Made by a program: the position numbers and the translations under genes | The notes under the pieces: generated by a model | Database searches by the model: none | Told to the model about the DNA's origin: nothing | What the model saw: the letters and a program-made list of their open reading frames with translations, nothing else | In this document: one piece after another, positions 19,329 to 28,652 of the stretch | Numbering within the stretch: position 1 is the stretch's first letter | How the letters are laid out: each line of letters begins with the position of its first letter | Source of the DNA: Pseudomonas beijingensis | GTDB taxonomy: Bacteria > Pseudomonadota > Gammaproteobacteria > Pseudomonadales > Pseudomonadaceae | Direction: 5' to 3' | Length of the DNA stretch: 64,000 bases | Assembly: GCF_030687295.1 (NCBI RefSeq) | Contig: NZ_CP117425.1 | Span: forward strand, 2,980,001-3,044,000

Positions 19329-20318
19329 ATGCAAAGCAGCAGCAACCTCTTTCCTGTCGCCTTGATCAGCGCCGAGCGGCGCGGTGATCTGAGCGAAGAT
19401 GTCTATCGCTTGAAACCCGGCAACAGCCCGGACGCCAGTGTCGAACTGGCTGTCACCCGATTGGGCATGGCCGACGCCGGTGAAACCCGTGGCGTCCCGG
19501 TGATTCTGTTGCATGGCAGTTTTTCCAACCGGCGCTTCTGGTACTCGCCCAAGGGCCTGGGCCTGGGGGCGTACCTGGCACGCCTGGGGTTCGATGTGTG
19601 GATTCCCGAGATGCGCGGCCACGGCTTGTCCCAGCGCAACCAGGGCTATCGCAACAATCGTGTGGCCGACTATGCCCGTTACGACTTGCCGGCCATTGGC
19701 GCCTTCGTGCGTGAGCAGAGCGGGCAAGTGCCCCACTGGATCGGTCATTCGCTGGGTGGCATTACCCTGGCGGCAGCTTTGGGCGGCCACTACCTGGGTG
19801 AGCCCGCGGTGGCGTCGGCGGCGTTTTTCGGCACCCAGGTCAGCCGCACCTACTGGCCGCTGAAGATCCCGCCGGTGGAATGGAGCGGTCGCTTCATTCT
19901 CAAGCGTTTTGCCCAATTGTCCGGTTCAAGGCTCAAGCGCGGCCCCGAGGACGAACCCATCGGCCTGGCCCTGGAAAGCATGCGCTGGTACGGCCTGTTC
20001 GGGCGTTTCGGCGATGCCGAGAAAAACTGGTGGGCCGGGTTGGCCGATGTCCAGCTGCCAGTGCTGGCGGTGAGTGCAGCCGGCGATCACCAGGACCCGA
20101 CCTGGGCGTGCCGCAAACTCTTCGATCAGATCGGTTCCGCGCACAAGCAGTTTGTCTGCCTGGGCCGGGGACAGGGCTTCAGTGACGATTTCGGTCACGT
20201 CGAGATGCTGGTCAGCAAAGCCGCTCACCTTGAGGTCTGGCCGTTGGTGGCCCGTTGGCTCGAGGATCAGCAGGCACCCTTGCTGGGCGAACAGCCCCAG
20301 CTGGCCGAGGCGGTTTGA
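19329..20318 (+). CDS. Alpha/beta hydrolase
   Basis: The protein has 329 residues. It contains the oxyanion-type motif ILLHGSFSNRRFW, the nucleophile elbow GHSLGG (Ser near residue 143), an Asp in SAAGDHQDP and a late histidine in FGHVEML. The start at ATG 19329 lies just after a REPIN. The ORF could extend upstream through the repeat, which is not plausible coding sequence. It sits between ppsA and rraA, as does PA1771 in P. aeruginosa as I recall. Substrate unknown. Confidence 0.78.
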   Translation: MQSSSNLFPVALISAERRGDLSEDVYRLKPGNSPDASVELAVTRLGMADAGETRGVPVILLHGSFSNRRFWYSPKGLGLGAYLARLGFDVWIPEMRGHGLSQRNQGYRNNRVADYARYDLPAIGAFVREQSGQVPHWIGHSLGGITLAAALGGHYLGEPAVASAAFFGTQVSRTYWPLKIPPVEWSGRFILKRFAQLSGSRLKRGPEDEPIGLALESMRWYGLFGRFGDAEKNWWAGLADVQLPVLAVSAAGDHQDPTWACRKLFDQIGSAHKQFVCLGRGQGFSDDFGHVEMLVSKAAHLEVWPLVARWLEDQQAPLLGEQPQLAEAV

Positions 20319-20444
20319 AGCGAAGGCTCTGACAAGGGCATTTCGCTCTGGTCGGCTTGCGGCTAAGATATGACGCGTCTAGCGGTTCCAGTCACAAACG
20401 GTTGCTCATTCAGTCTGACGTTCCAGCCTTTCAGGAGTTGTTCG

Positions 20445-20936
20445 ATGAACCATTACCTCACGCCCGACCTGTGCGACGCCTACCCGGAACTGGTGCAGGT
20501 GTTGGAACCGATGTTCAGCAATTTCGGTGGCCGCGACTCCTTCGGTGGCGAAATCGTGACCATCAAGTGCTTCGAGGACAACTCGCGGGTCAAGGAGCAA
20601 GTTGAACTCAAAGGCAACGGCAAGGTGCTGGTGGTCGACGGCGGCGGTTCCCTGCGTCGGGCACTGCTGGGGGACATGCTGGCGGAAAAAGCCGCGAAAA
20701 ATGGCTGGGAAGGGCTGGTGATCTACGGTTGCATCCGCGACGTCGATGTCATCGCCCAGACCGACCTCGGGGTCCAGGCCCTGGCCAGCCATCCGATGAA
20801 AACCAACCGGCTCGGCGTCGGCGAGCTCAATGTAGCGGTGACCTTTGCCGGCGTGACGTTCCGCCCGGGTGAGTATGTCTATGCCGACAACAACGGCGTG
20901 ATCGTTTCGCCAAGCCCGCTGAAAATGCCTGAATGA
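20445..20936 (+). CDS. rraA: Ribonuclease E activity regulator RraA
   Basis: The protein has 163 residues, the usual RraA length. Family features include TPDLCDAYP at the start, [36 protein letters not shown] and [17 protein letters not shown]. RraA proteins bind RNase E and lower its activity. Related proteins without this role act as 4-hydroxy-4-methyl-2-oxoglutarate aldolases, and the RxxD (CIRDVD) and GGSLRR motifs are shared by both. TCAGGAG precedes ATG 20445. Cytoplasmic. Confidence 0.9.
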   Translation: MNHYLTPDLCDAYPELVQVLEPMFSNFGGRDSFGGEIVTIKCFEDNSRVKEQVELKGNGKVLVVDGGGSLRRALLGDMLAEKAAKNGWEGLVIYGCIRDVDVIAQTDLGVQALASHPMKTNRLGVGELNVAVTFAGVTFRPGEYVYADNNGVIVSPSPLKMPE

Positions 20937-20961
20937 AGCACCACTGCCATAAGGGATGAGG

Positions 20962-21957
20962 ATGTTCGAGGAAGAAAACGCGCAATGGGGGCTGGTGCAT
21001 GCCCTGGTGCTGGATGGTAAAGGCGGCGCGCGTTCCATAGCCCGGACCGAACTCGACGATTTGCAGTTGCAGGCCCACGAAAGCCTGTGGCTGCACTGGG
21101 ATCGCAGTCATCCGCAAACCCACACCTGGCTGCGCAAATCCAGCGGCTTGAGCGAATTCAACTGCGACCTGCTGCTCGAAGAGAACACGCGGCCGCGGTT
21201 GTTGCCGTTGCCCAATGCCGAGATGCTGCTGTTCCTGCGGGGGATCAACCTCAACCCGGGCGCCGAACCTGAAGACATGGTCTCGGTACGGATCTTCGCG
21301 TCCGCCCAGCGGGTGATCTCCCTGCGCCTGCGGCCGTTGCGCGCTACCGATGAATTGTTGGCGCAACTGGCTGAAGGCAAGGGGCCTGAAAACGCCTCTG
21401 AGCTCATCCTTTATATGGCGCAATACCTCACCGACAAGGTGCAGGACCTGGTCACTTGCCTCTCGGAAATCGTCGATGGCGAGGAAGAAAAACTCGACGC
21501 CGACGAACGGTATGCACCCGAGCATGACGCCATTTTGCACATCCGTCGAAGGGCCGCCGGACTGAAGCGTTTCCTGGCACCACAACGGGATATTTTCGGC
21601 CAGATGTCGCGGATCAAGTTGCCATGGTTCCTGGAGGAAGACGGCGACTATTGGAACGAATTGAACAACAGCCTGACCCGTTATCTCGAAGAGCTTGAAT
21701 TGACCCGAGAGCGCGTGGGGCTTGTGCTGGAGGCTGAAGACCGGCGACTTTCGGTGCGCATGAACCGCACCATGTACCGCTTCGGCATCGTCACCGGGAT
21801 TTTCCTGCCGATGAGTTTTCTCACCGGTCTTTTGGGTATCAACGTCGGCGGCATTCCGTTCTCCGAAAGTCCCTACGGTTTCATGGTCGCGTGCCTGCTG
21901 ATGATCTGCGTGGCGCTGGGGCAGTGGTGGTTGTTTCGCCGCTTGCGCTGGGTGTGA
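20962..21957 (+). CDS. cmaX: CorA-like divalent-cation transporter CmaX
   Basis: The protein has 331 residues. It has a long acidic cytoplasmic domain, then two C-terminal membrane helices (FGIVTGIFLPMSFLTGLLGINVGGIP and FMVACLLMICVALGQWW). The pore motif reads GIN rather than GMN, as in the ZntB branch of the CorA superfamily. ATG 20962 is preferred over ATG 20956 because AAGGG lies at a better distance and the N-terminus MFEEENA fits homologues. First gene of the cmaX-crfX-cmpX set upstream of sigX-oprF, matching PA1773. Ion specificity not decided. Confidence 0.87.
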   Translation: MFEEENAQWGLVHALVLDGKGGARSIARTELDDLQLQAHESLWLHWDRSHPQTHTWLRKSSGLSEFNCDLLLEENTRPRLLPLPNAEMLLFLRGINLNPGAEPEDMVSVRIFASAQRVISLRLRPLRATDELLAQLAEGKGPENASELILYMAQYLTDKVQDLVTCLSEIVDGEEEKLDADERYAPEHDAILHIRRRAAGLKRFLAPQRDIFGQMSRIKLPWFLEEDGDYWNELNNSLTRYLEELELTRERVGLVLEAEDRRLSVRMNRTMYRFGIVTGIFLPMSFLTGLLGINVGGIPFSESPYGFMVACLLMICVALGQWWLFRRLRWV

Positions 21958-22020
21958 TGGGGTTTCATGTGACCCGACCAAATGTGATCGCGTCTTCCAC
22001 AGACATCACGAGAGGTGCGT

Positions 22021-22266
22021 ATGCACGATCCGTTTGAACAGTCTTTGCGCGACATGCTCAAGGCTTCGCCGTCCAGCCGGGACGACGACGCGTGCTTGGG
22101 GCGTGTACTGAAAACCGCCAACCGCCAGGTCGGTGCGGGCGATCTGTTCAGCCTGCTGGGCCGTTGGTTGCCCGCGCTGATGATCGCCCTGAATAATGGA
22201 TCGGCCCATGTCTCGCCGGTTTCCCGCCGTAAACCTGTTGCTCGCACCGCTGATAAGGCTGATTGA
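22021..22266 (+). CDS. crfX: Small protein CrfX (also written CfrX)
   Basis: The protein has 81 residues when started at ATG 22021, preceded by GAGAGG. There is no recognised domain. A short hydrophobic stretch (LFSLLGRWLPALMIAL) near residues 43-58 could be a membrane or amphipathic helix, and the C-terminus is basic. Assignment rests on position between cmaX and cmpX (PA1774 in P. aeruginosa). It ends two bases before cmpX. Function unknown. Confidence 0.8.
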   Translation: MHDPFEQSLRDMLKASPSSRDDDACLGRVLKTANRQVGAGDLFSLLGRWLPALMIALNNGSAHVSPVSRRKPVARTADKAD

Positions 22267-22268
22267 AT

Positions 22269-23093
22269 ATGGAACTTGATCTCTGGACCCAGAGCCTCGT
22301 CACGGCAATGACTGCGTTGTGGACCAAGGTAGCTAACTTCATCCCGAACCTCTTCGGCGCGCTGGTGGTGCTGTTGTTGGGTTTTGTCGTGGCCAAGTTG
22401 CTGGACACGCTGCTGTCCAAGCTGCTCGCCAAGCTGGGCCTCGATCGCCTGATGGGCGGCACTGGCCTGACCAAGCTGCTGTCCCGTGGCGGCATCCAGG
22501 TACCGATCTCGACCCTGGTCGGCAAGATCGTGTACTGGTTCGTCTTGCTGATTTTCCTGGTTTCCGCAGCAGAATCCCTTGGCCTTGAGCGAGTTTCGGC
22601 TACGCTCGATATGCTCGCATTGTATTTGCCGAAGGTTTTTGGTGCCGCGCTGGTGTTGCTGGTCGGTGTCCTGCTGGCGCAACTGGCCAATGGGCTGGTG
22701 CGCGGTGCGGCCGAAGGCGTCGGGCTGGACTACGCCGCTGGCGTGGGGCGTATCGCCCAGGGCCTGGTGATTATCATCAGTATTTCGGTGGCGATCAGCC
22801 AGTTGGAGGTCAAGACTGACCTGCTCAACCACGTGATCGTGATCGTATTGATTACCGTTGGTCTGGCGGTTGCGCTGGCAATGGGATTGGGAAGCCGGGA
22901 AATCGCCGGTCAGATTCTTGCGGGAATCTATGTGCGTGAATTGTATGAGGTTGGGCAACAAGTGCGTGTTGGCGAGGTCGAAGGCCAGATCGAAGAGATC
23001 GGCACGGTGAAAACCACATTGCTGACCGAGGAGGGCGAGCTGGTGTCGCTTTCCAATCGGATCCTGCTGGAACAGCATGTGAGTAGCCGCTAA
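22269..23093 (+). CDS. cmpX: Mechanosensitive channel-like membrane protein CmpX
   Basis: The protein has 274 residues with about five membrane helices (near residues 17-37, 78-98, 118-140, 155-175, 183-205) and a small C-terminal soluble domain (YEVGQQVRVGEVEGQIEEIGTVKTTLLTEEG...) that resembles the beta domain of MscS-type channels. Inner membrane. In P. aeruginosa the cmaX-cfrX-cmpX products have been linked to membrane homeostasis and SigX activity. Here they lie directly before sigX in the same order. Confidence 0.87.
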   Translation: MELDLWTQSLVTAMTALWTKVANFIPNLFGALVVLLLGFVVAKLLDTLLSKLLAKLGLDRLMGGTGLTKLLSRGGIQVPISTLVGKIVYWFVLLIFLVSAAESLGLERVSATLDMLALYLPKVFGAALVLLVGVLLAQLANGLVRGAAEGVGLDYAAGVGRIAQGLVIIISISVAISQLEVKTDLLNHVIVIVLITVGLAVALAMGLGSREIAGQILAGIYVRELYEVGQQVRVGEVEGQIEEIGTVKTTLLTEEGELVSLSNRILLEQHVSSR

Positions 23094-23184
23094 CCCGGCA
23101 AACCCTGCTAATGTATGCCGCCGCGAAATGCCTGCTACCACAGGCTGTGGCGCACATTGACCTAGACTGTCGGCCCGACTTGTT

Positions 23185-23775
23185 TTGAACAAACCCCAAT
23201 CGCTATCCACGCGCTACGACCCCCGTGATCTCTCCGATGAGGAGTTGGTCGCGCGCGCGCATACGGAGCTGTTTCACGTAACACGCGCCTATGAAGAGTT
23301 GATGCGTCGCTACCAGAGAACTTTATTTAACGTTTGTGCGCGTTATCTAGGGAACGATCGTGATGCTGACGATGTCTGTCAGGAGGTGATGTTGAAGGTG
23401 CTGTATGGCCTGAAGAACTTCGAGGGGAAATCGAAGTTCAAGACCTGGCTCTACAGCATCACGTACAACGAATGCATCACGCAGTATCGCAAGGAACGGC
23501 GAAAGCGTCGCTTGATGGACGCATTGAGCCTGGACCCTCTCGAGGAAGCGTCGGAAGACAAGGCGCCCAAGCCCGAGGAAAAGGGTGGACTCGATCGCTG
23601 GTTGGTCTATGTAAACCCGATCGACCGGGAAATTCTGGTGCTACGATTTGTCGCAGAGCTGGAATTCCAGGAGATCGCAGACATAATGCATATGGGTTTG
23701 AGCGCGACAAAAATGCGTTACAAGCGCGCTCTTGACAAATTGCGTGAGAAATTTGCGGGCATTGCTGAAACTTAG
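23185..23775 (+). CDS. sigX: ECF sigma factor SigX
   Basis: The protein has 196 residues when started at TTG 23185. The N-terminus MNKPQSLSTRYD fits SigX homologues, so this rare start is preferred. Region 2 is visible in AYEELMRRYQRTLFNVCARYLGNDRDADDVCQEVMLKVLYGL and KTWLYSITYNECIT, and region 4 in ILVLRFVAELEFQEIADIMHMGLSATKMRYKRALDKLR. No anti-sigma gene is adjacent, as known for SigX. It drives oprF and membrane-fluidity genes. The gap before it holds a perfect inverted repeat CCACAG-G-CTGTGG (23138-23150). Confidence 0.95.
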   Translation: MNKPQSLSTRYDPRDLSDEELVARAHTELFHVTRAYEELMRRYQRTLFNVCARYLGNDRDADDVCQEVMLKVLYGLKNFEGKSKFKTWLYSITYNECITQYRKERRKRRLMDALSLDPLEEASEDKAPKPEEKGGLDRWLVYVNPIDREILVLRFVAELEFQEIADIMHMGLSATKMRYKRALDKLREKFAGIAET

Positions 23776-23882
23776 TTCGGCGCAAATATCTCTTACGTGT
23801 AGGCAAGTTCTGATAGACTTGCCGCCGAGTTGTCCCCCGGTTTGCGGGACTGCTTCACAATCACCAGATGGGGATTTAACGG
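23776..23882 (+). promoter_or_regulatory. oprF upstream region with inverted repeat
   Basis: This 107-base gap between sigX and oprF holds a perfect inverted repeat GGCAAGT-N8-ACTTGCC at 23802-23823, and a second, GC-rich hairpin at about 23834-23850. It should contain the SigX-dependent oprF promoter known from other pseudomonads. I could not fix its -35/-10 elements by eye. Confidence 0.4.
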
Positions 23883-24917
23883 ATGAAACTGAAAAACACC
23901 TTGGGCTTTGCCATTGGTTCTTTGATTGCTGCCACTTCGTTCGGCGCTCTGGCACAAGGCCAAGGCGCAGTTGAAATCGAAGGCTTCGCCAAGAAAGAAA
24001 TGTTCGACAGCGCTCGTGATTTCAAGAACAACGGCAACCTGTTCGGCGGTTCGGTTGGTTACTTCCTGACCGACGACGTTGAACTGCGTTTGGCCTACGA
24101 CGAAGTGCACAACGCACGTACCGAAGACGGCACTAACGTCAAGGGCGCCAACACCGCTCTGGACGCTCTGTACCACTTCAACAACCCAGGCGACATGCTG
24201 CGTCCTTACGTCTCTGCCGGTTTCTCGGACCAGAGCATCGACCAGAATGGCAGCAACGGTCGTAACCGTTCTACCTTCGCTAACGTTGGTGGCGGCGCCA
24301 AGCTGTATTTCACTGACAACTTCTACGCCCGTGCTGGCGTCGAAGCTCAGTACAACATCGACCAGGGCGACACCGAGTGGGCACCAAGCGTCGGTATCGG
24401 TGTGAACTTCGGTGGCGGCTCCAAGCCTGCTGCTGCTCCAGTTCCAGCTCCGGCTGAAGTCTGCTCCGACAGCGACAACGATGGCGTGTGCGACAACGTC
24501 GACAAGTGCCCTGACACCCCAGCCAACGTAACTGTTGACGCTGATGGCTGCCCAGCTGTTGCTGAAGTCGTTCGTGTTGAGCTGGACGTCAAGTTCGACT
24601 TCGACAAGTCGACTGTCAAGCCTAACAGCTACGGCGACATCAAGAACCTGGCTGACTTCATGAAGCAGTACCCATCCACCACCACTACTGTTGAAGGTCA
24701 CACTGACTCCGTCGGTCCTGACGCTTACAACCAGAAACTGTCTGAGCGTCGTGCAAACGCCGTTAAGCAAGTTCTGACCAACCAGTACGGTGTTGAATCG
24801 TCCCGCGTTCAGTCTGTTGGCTACGGCGAATCCCGCCCAGTTGCCGACAACGCCACTGACGCTGGTCGTGCAGTTAACCGTCGCGTAGAAGCGCAGGTTG
24901 AAGCCCAAGCTAAGTAA
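23883..24917 (+). CDS. oprF: Major outer membrane porin OprF
   Basis: The protein has 344 residues. It has a signal peptide (MKLKNTLGFAIGSLIAATSFGALA), an N-terminal eight-strand beta-barrel domain (to about residue 180), a Pro/Ala hinge (SKPAAAPVPAPAEV), a cysteine-containing linker (VCSDSDNDGVCDNVDKCPDTP...DGCP) with calcium-binding-like Asp repeats, and a C-terminal OmpA peptidoglycan-binding domain (VEGHTDSVG, LSERRANAV). It anchors the outer membrane and acts as a slow porin. Codon use is shifted to highly expressed codons (GAC, AAC, GGT, CGT), and a terminator follows. Confidence 0.97.
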   Translation: MKLKNTLGFAIGSLIAATSFGALAQGQGAVEIEGFAKKEMFDSARDFKNNGNLFGGSVGYFLTDDVELRLAYDEVHNARTEDGTNVKGANTALDALYHFNNPGDMLRPYVSAGFSDQSIDQNGSNGRNRSTFANVGGGAKLYFTDNFYARAGVEAQYNIDQGDTEWAPSVGIGVNFGGGSKPAAAPVPAPAEVCSDSDNDGVCDNVDKCPDTPANVTVDADGCPAVAEVVRVELDVKFDFDKSTVKPNSYGDIKNLADFMKQYPSTTTTVEGHTDSVGPDAYNQKLSERRANAVKQVLTNQYGVESSRVQSVGYGESRPVADNATDAGRAVNRRVEAQVEAQAK

Positions 24918-24934
24918 TTAGCCCACAGCTTTGG

Positions 24935-24962
24935 AAAAGCCCGGCTTAGGCCGGGCTTTTCT
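24935..24962 (+). terminator. Intrinsic terminator of oprF
   Basis: The stem AAAAGCCCGG / CCGGGCTTTT around a six-base loop is followed by T-rich sequence. It ends the sigX-oprF transcript 18 bases after the stop codon. Confidence 0.9.
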
Positions 24963-25010
24963 TTGCCTGGGATTTATGAAAATCATGGGGTGGGTTGGAA
25001 CACACAAGAC

Positions 25011-25159
25011 CTGTGGGAGCGAGCTTGCTCGCGATGGCGGCCTGTCTCTCTCGGTCGTACTCAATCCCATGTGGGAGCGAGCTTGCTCGCGATTGCGGTG
25101 TGTCAGTCACCCTCCAGGCTGCTGATACATTGCAATCGCGAGCAAGCTCGCTCCCACAT
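25011..25159. repeat. Three-copy REP cluster
   Basis: Two direct copies of GTGGGAGCGAGCTTGCTCGC (near 25012 and 25070) and one inverted copy ending near 25158. The second and third form a normal doublet, and the first is a solo copy. They lie between the convergent oprF and cobA genes. Confidence 0.85.
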
Positions 25160-25168
25160 GGGTGTCTG

Positions 25169-25924
25169 TTAGAGGGCTGAAACCTGGGCCCAGGTCGGCG
25201 AGGAGTCGGCCAGTTCGGCAGCGCCGGCCACCGTGCCAATCACCAGAATCGCCGGGCTCTTGAGTTGAAAGGTGCTGGCATCGGCTTCCATCGAGGCCAG
25301 GTCGCTGCGGCAATCACGCTGGTGGGGCAGGGAGGCGTTTTCGATCATGGCCACGGGCGTGTTCGCCGCCAGGCCACCGGCCAGCAACTGCTCGCGGATC
25401 TCGCTCAGTTTTGCCACGCCCATGTACACCACCAAGGTGGTCCCGCTTTGCGCCAGGGCTTGCCAGTTCAGGCTGCTGCCGTCTTGAGTGTGGGCCGTGA
25501 CCAGGGTCACGCCCCGGGCAATTCCGCGCAAGGTCAGTGGAATATCGCACTGAGTCGCCCCCGCGAGGCCTGCGGTGATGCCGTTGACCAGTTCCACCTC
25601 GACGCCATGCTCGCGCAGCCACTGCGCCTCTTCACCGCCGCGGCCGAAGATGCACGGGTCGCCACCCTTGAGGCGCACCACGCATTTGCCCTGGCGGGCA
25701 TAACGCAGCATCAGCCGATGAATGAAAGCCTGCGGTGTGGAGCGGCAGCCGCCGCGCTTGCCCACGGCAATGATGCGCGCGTCGGGGCAGTGTTCCAGCA
25801 CCGCGGTATTCACCAGGTCATCGATCAACACCACGTCGGCCTCGCCCAAGGCGCGCACGGCTTTGAGGGTCAGCAATTCAGGGTCACCGGGACCTGCACC
25901 CACCAGCCAGACTTTTGCGTTCAT
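25169..25924 (-). CDS. cobA: Uroporphyrinogen-III C-methyltransferase
   Basis: The protein has 251 residues. The SAM-dependent tetrapyrrole methylase signatures are VWLVGAGPGDPELLTLKA at the N-terminus, VRLKGGDPCIFGRGGEE in the middle, and VYMGV. It makes precorrin-2 from uroporphyrinogen III, the first committed step to siroheme and cobalamin. As last gene of the nirB-nirD-nitrate reductase operon (10 bases after the reductase) it supplies siroheme for NirB. There is no CysG-type oxidase/chelatase part. Cytoplasmic. Confidence 0.93.
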   Translation of the reverse strand: MNAKVWLVGAGPGDPELLTLKAVRALGEADVVLIDDLVNTAVLEHCPDARIIAVGKRGGCRSTPQAFIHRLMLRYARQGKCVVRLKGGDPCIFGRGGEEAQWLREHGVEVELVNGITAGLAGATQCDIPLTLRGIARGVTLVTAHTQDGSSLNWQALAQSGTTLVVYMGVAKLSEIREQLLAGGLAANTPVAMIENASLPHQRDCRSDLASMEADASTFQLKSPAILVIGTVAGAAELADSSPTWAQVSAL

Positions 25925-25934
25925 AGTGTTTTCC

Positions 25935-28652
25935 TCACGAGATAGCCGCCAGCGGTTGCGCCGTGGCAACCAGCAGACGTTTGATTTCCGGTACGCAAGA
26001 ACCACATTGCGTGCCACAGCCCAATTCTTGCTTGAGCCCCTGCAAGTCCAAGCCACGCTCGATGCCTGCGCAGATCGCACGCTGGCTCACGTTCATGCAG
26101 TTGCACAGCGTTTTGCTGCCACCCGTTGTAGCGCCGACATTGCCCGGCGGCGCGCTCAAAGGCGCCAGCAGCCAGCGCCGCAGTTGTTCATCGGCACGGC
26201 CTTCCAGCCACAGGTTCTGCAGCCAGTGCCGGGCCAGGGTTTCGCCGGCCAGGCGGATGGCGGTGATGCGGCCGTTTTTGATGCGCACCCGTTTACCGAT
26301 GGCGCGACGCGGGTCGTCATAGGCCAGTACCGGCCCGTCGATCAGGCCCAATTGCTCGTCGATGGCCTTGAGCAGTTGCGGTTCTGGCGCGACGGCGCTG
26401 GCAGCGCGAATCAGCAATGCGGGACGCTCACGGCCGGTCAGGCTCAGGCTGACGTAGGAAAACCCCTCGCACAGGGGGCGCAGCGCCTCCAAATGTTGTT
26501 GAACATCGCCTTCGATCAAGGCGAACAACTGCCAAGGCAGGTTCACCGGTTCCAGGCGCACGCCGCTGTGCTTGAGTTCCGGTTGTTTCGACAAGGGGTC
26601 GAAGGCCGGTTGAGTCAGGGTGTTCACGCCGCCCTTGAGGAACCGATCACCCCAGTGCATGGGCAGGAACGCCTGGCCCGGGCGCACGCTGTCGTCGCTG
26701 TCCACGGCCACGATCACGCTGCCGCGACGGCTCTTGAGGTTGACCAGGTCGCCCGCTTGCAGGCGATGGCGCTGCATTTCGTCGGGGTGCAGGCTGAGCA
26801 CGGCTTCGTTCACATGACCAAACAGCTGCGCGGCGGTGCCGGTACGGCTCATGCCGTGCCACTGGTCCCTCAGGCGGCCAGTGTTGAGGGTCAATGGGTA
26901 GCGGGCGTCACGCAGTTCCTGGGCGGCGCGATAGGGATCGGCCACGAAACGCGCCCGGCCGTTGTCGGTCGGGAAAATCCCGTCCACGTACAGGCGCGCC
27001 GTTCCGACCGTGGCGCCTTCGGGGAAGGGCCATTGCTGGGGGCCGAGTTGATCGATCAGGGCATGGCTGATGCCGGACAAGTCCAGGTCGCGGCCTCGGG
27101 TCAGTTGTTTGTATTCATCGAACAGTTGGGCCGGGGTGTCAAAGGCGAACAGGCTGGTTTGGCCCGGGCGCAGACGTTTCTCCAGGCGCTGTGCGAAATC
27201 CACTGTGATTGCCCAGTCCGGACGTGCTTCACCCGGTGCGCCGACGGCCCGACGGACGTGGGAAATCCGCCGTTCGGAGTTGGTCACCGAGCCTTCTTTC
27301 TCGCCCCAGCTGGCTGCCGGCAGCAGCAAGTCGGCAAAGGCGGCGGTCTCGGTGGTCCGGAAGGCTTCCTGCAACACCACGAACGGGCAAGCTTGCAGCG
27401 CCTCACGTACCGCTGTCTGGTCCGGCATCGACTGGGCCGGGTTGGTGCAGGCGATCCACAAGGCCTTGATCTTGCCACTGCGCACCTGTTCGAACAGCTC
27501 GATGGCGCTCAAACCGGTGGTGGCGGGCAATTGCTCGACACCCCAATAGCGGGCGACATCGGCGCGATGCTCCGGGTTGGCGGCTTCGCGATGGCCCGGC
27601 AGCAGGTTCGACAGGCTGCCGGTTTCCCGTCCACCCATGGCATTGGGTTGGCCGGTCAGAGAGAAGGGGCCTGCACCCGGTCGACCGATTTGTCCCGTGG
27701 CCAGGTGCAAGTTGATCAGGGCGCTGTTTTTCGCGCTGCCGGCGGTGGACTGGTTCAAACCCATGCACCACAACGACAGGAAGCTTGGCGACGTGCCGAC
27801 CCATTCGGCGCACTGGTGCAGTTGTTCGACGCTGATGCCGCACAACTGGGCGACCATGGCCGGGGTGTAGTCGCGCACCAGGTTCTTCAGGTCTGCGAAG
27901 CCTTCGGTATGGGCCTTGATGAAGTCGCGGTCGACCCAGTCTTCCCACAGCAGCAGGTGCAAAATCCCATGGAACAAAGCGACATCGGTGCCGGGCAGGA
28001 TCGCCAAGTGCAGGTCCGCCAGGTCGCAGGTGTCGGTACGCCGGGGGTCGATGACGATGATTTTCATCTGTGGTCGGCGGGATTTGGCCTCTTCGAGGCG
28101 GCGAAAGAGGATGGGATGGGCGTAGGCCATGTTACTGCCGACGATCATCACGCAGTCGCTCAGTTCCAGGTCTTCGTAGCTGCAGGGTGGGGCGTCGGCG
28201 CCGAGGCTGCGTTTGTAGCCCACCACGGCGGAGGACATGCACAGCCGGGAATTGCTGTCTATGTTGTTGGTGCCCACCAATGCCCGGGCAAGTTTGTTAA
28301 ATGCGTAGTAATCCTCGGTCAGCAACTGGCCGGAGATGTAGAACGCCACGCTGTCGGGGCCGTGCTCGGCGATGGTCTCGGCGAAGACGCTGGCGGCGTG
28401 ATCCAGGGCGCTGTCCCAGTCGGTACGGGCCCGGGCCAGGCCTTTGCCCAGGCGCAGTTCCGGGTACAGGGCGCGAGCGGCGAGGTCGCCGGTCAGGTGC
28501 AGGGTGGAACCCTTGCTGCACAGTTTGCCGAAGTTGGCCGGATGGGCGGGATCGCCGCTGACGCCGAGGATGCGCTCGCCGTCATGCTCGATCAGGACGC
28601 CGCAACCGACCCCGCAATAACAGCAGGTGGAGGCAGTGATCTGGCGGTTCAT
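25935..28652 (-). CDS. nasA: Assimilatory nitrate reductase, catalytic molybdopterin subunit
   Basis: The protein has 905 residues. The N-terminus carries a [4Fe-4S] motif (CCYCGVGCGVLI...LCSKG), the body is a molybdopterin oxidoreductase (SNMAYAHPILFRR, VIDPRRTDTCD, QIGRPGAGPFSLTGQPNAMGGRE) with a molydopterin-dinucleotide-binding domain (LNTGRLRDQWHGMSRTG), and the C-terminus has a BFD-like [2Fe-2S] domain (CNCMNVSQ...CGTQCGSC). It reduces nitrate to nitrite in the cytoplasm. The start shares one base with the nirD stop (TGATG). The name nasA is used for different genes: in P. aeruginosa PAO1 it denotes the transporter, and this is the PA1779 counterpart. Confidence 0.94.
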   Translation of the reverse strand: MNRQITASTCCYCGVGCGVLIEHDGERILGVSGDPAHPANFGKLCSKGSTLHLTGDLAARALYPELRLGKGLARARTDWDSALDHAASVFAETIAEHGPDSVAFYISGQLLTEDYYAFNKLARALVGTNNIDSNSRLCMSSAVVGYKRSLGADAPPCSYEDLELSDCVMIVGSNMAYAHPILFRRLEEAKSRRPQMKIIVIDPRRTDTCDLADLHLAILPGTDVALFHGILHLLLWEDWVDRDFIKAHTEGFADLKNLVRDYTPAMVAQLCGISVEQLHQCAEWVGTSPSFLSLWCMGLNQSTAGSAKNSALINLHLATGQIGRPGAGPFSLTGQPNAMGGRETGSLSNLLPGHREAANPEHRADVARYWGVEQLPATTGLSAIELFEQVRSGKIKALWIACTNPAQSMPDQTAVREALQACPFVVLQEAFRTTETAAFADLLLPAASWGEKEGSVTNSERRISHVRRAVGAPGEARPDWAITVDFAQRLEKRLRPGQTSLFAFDTPAQLFDEYKQLTRGRDLDLSGISHALIDQLGPQQWPFPEGATVGTARLYVDGIFPTDNGRARFVADPYRAAQELRDARYPLTLNTGRLRDQWHGMSRTGTAAQLFGHVNEAVLSLHPDEMQRHRLQAGDLVNLKSRRGSVIVAVDSDDSVRPGQAFLPMHWGDRFLKGGVNTLTQPAFDPLSKQPELKHSGVRLEPVNLPWQLFALIEGDVQQHLEALRPLCEGFSYVSLSLTGRERPALLIRAASAVAPEPQLLKAIDEQLGLIDGPVLAYDDPRRAIGKRVRIKNGRITAIRLAGETLARHWLQNLWLEGRADEQLRRWLLAPLSAPPGNVGATTGGSKTLCNCMNVSQRAICAGIERGLDLQGLKQELGCGTQCGSCVPEIKRLLVATAQPLAAIS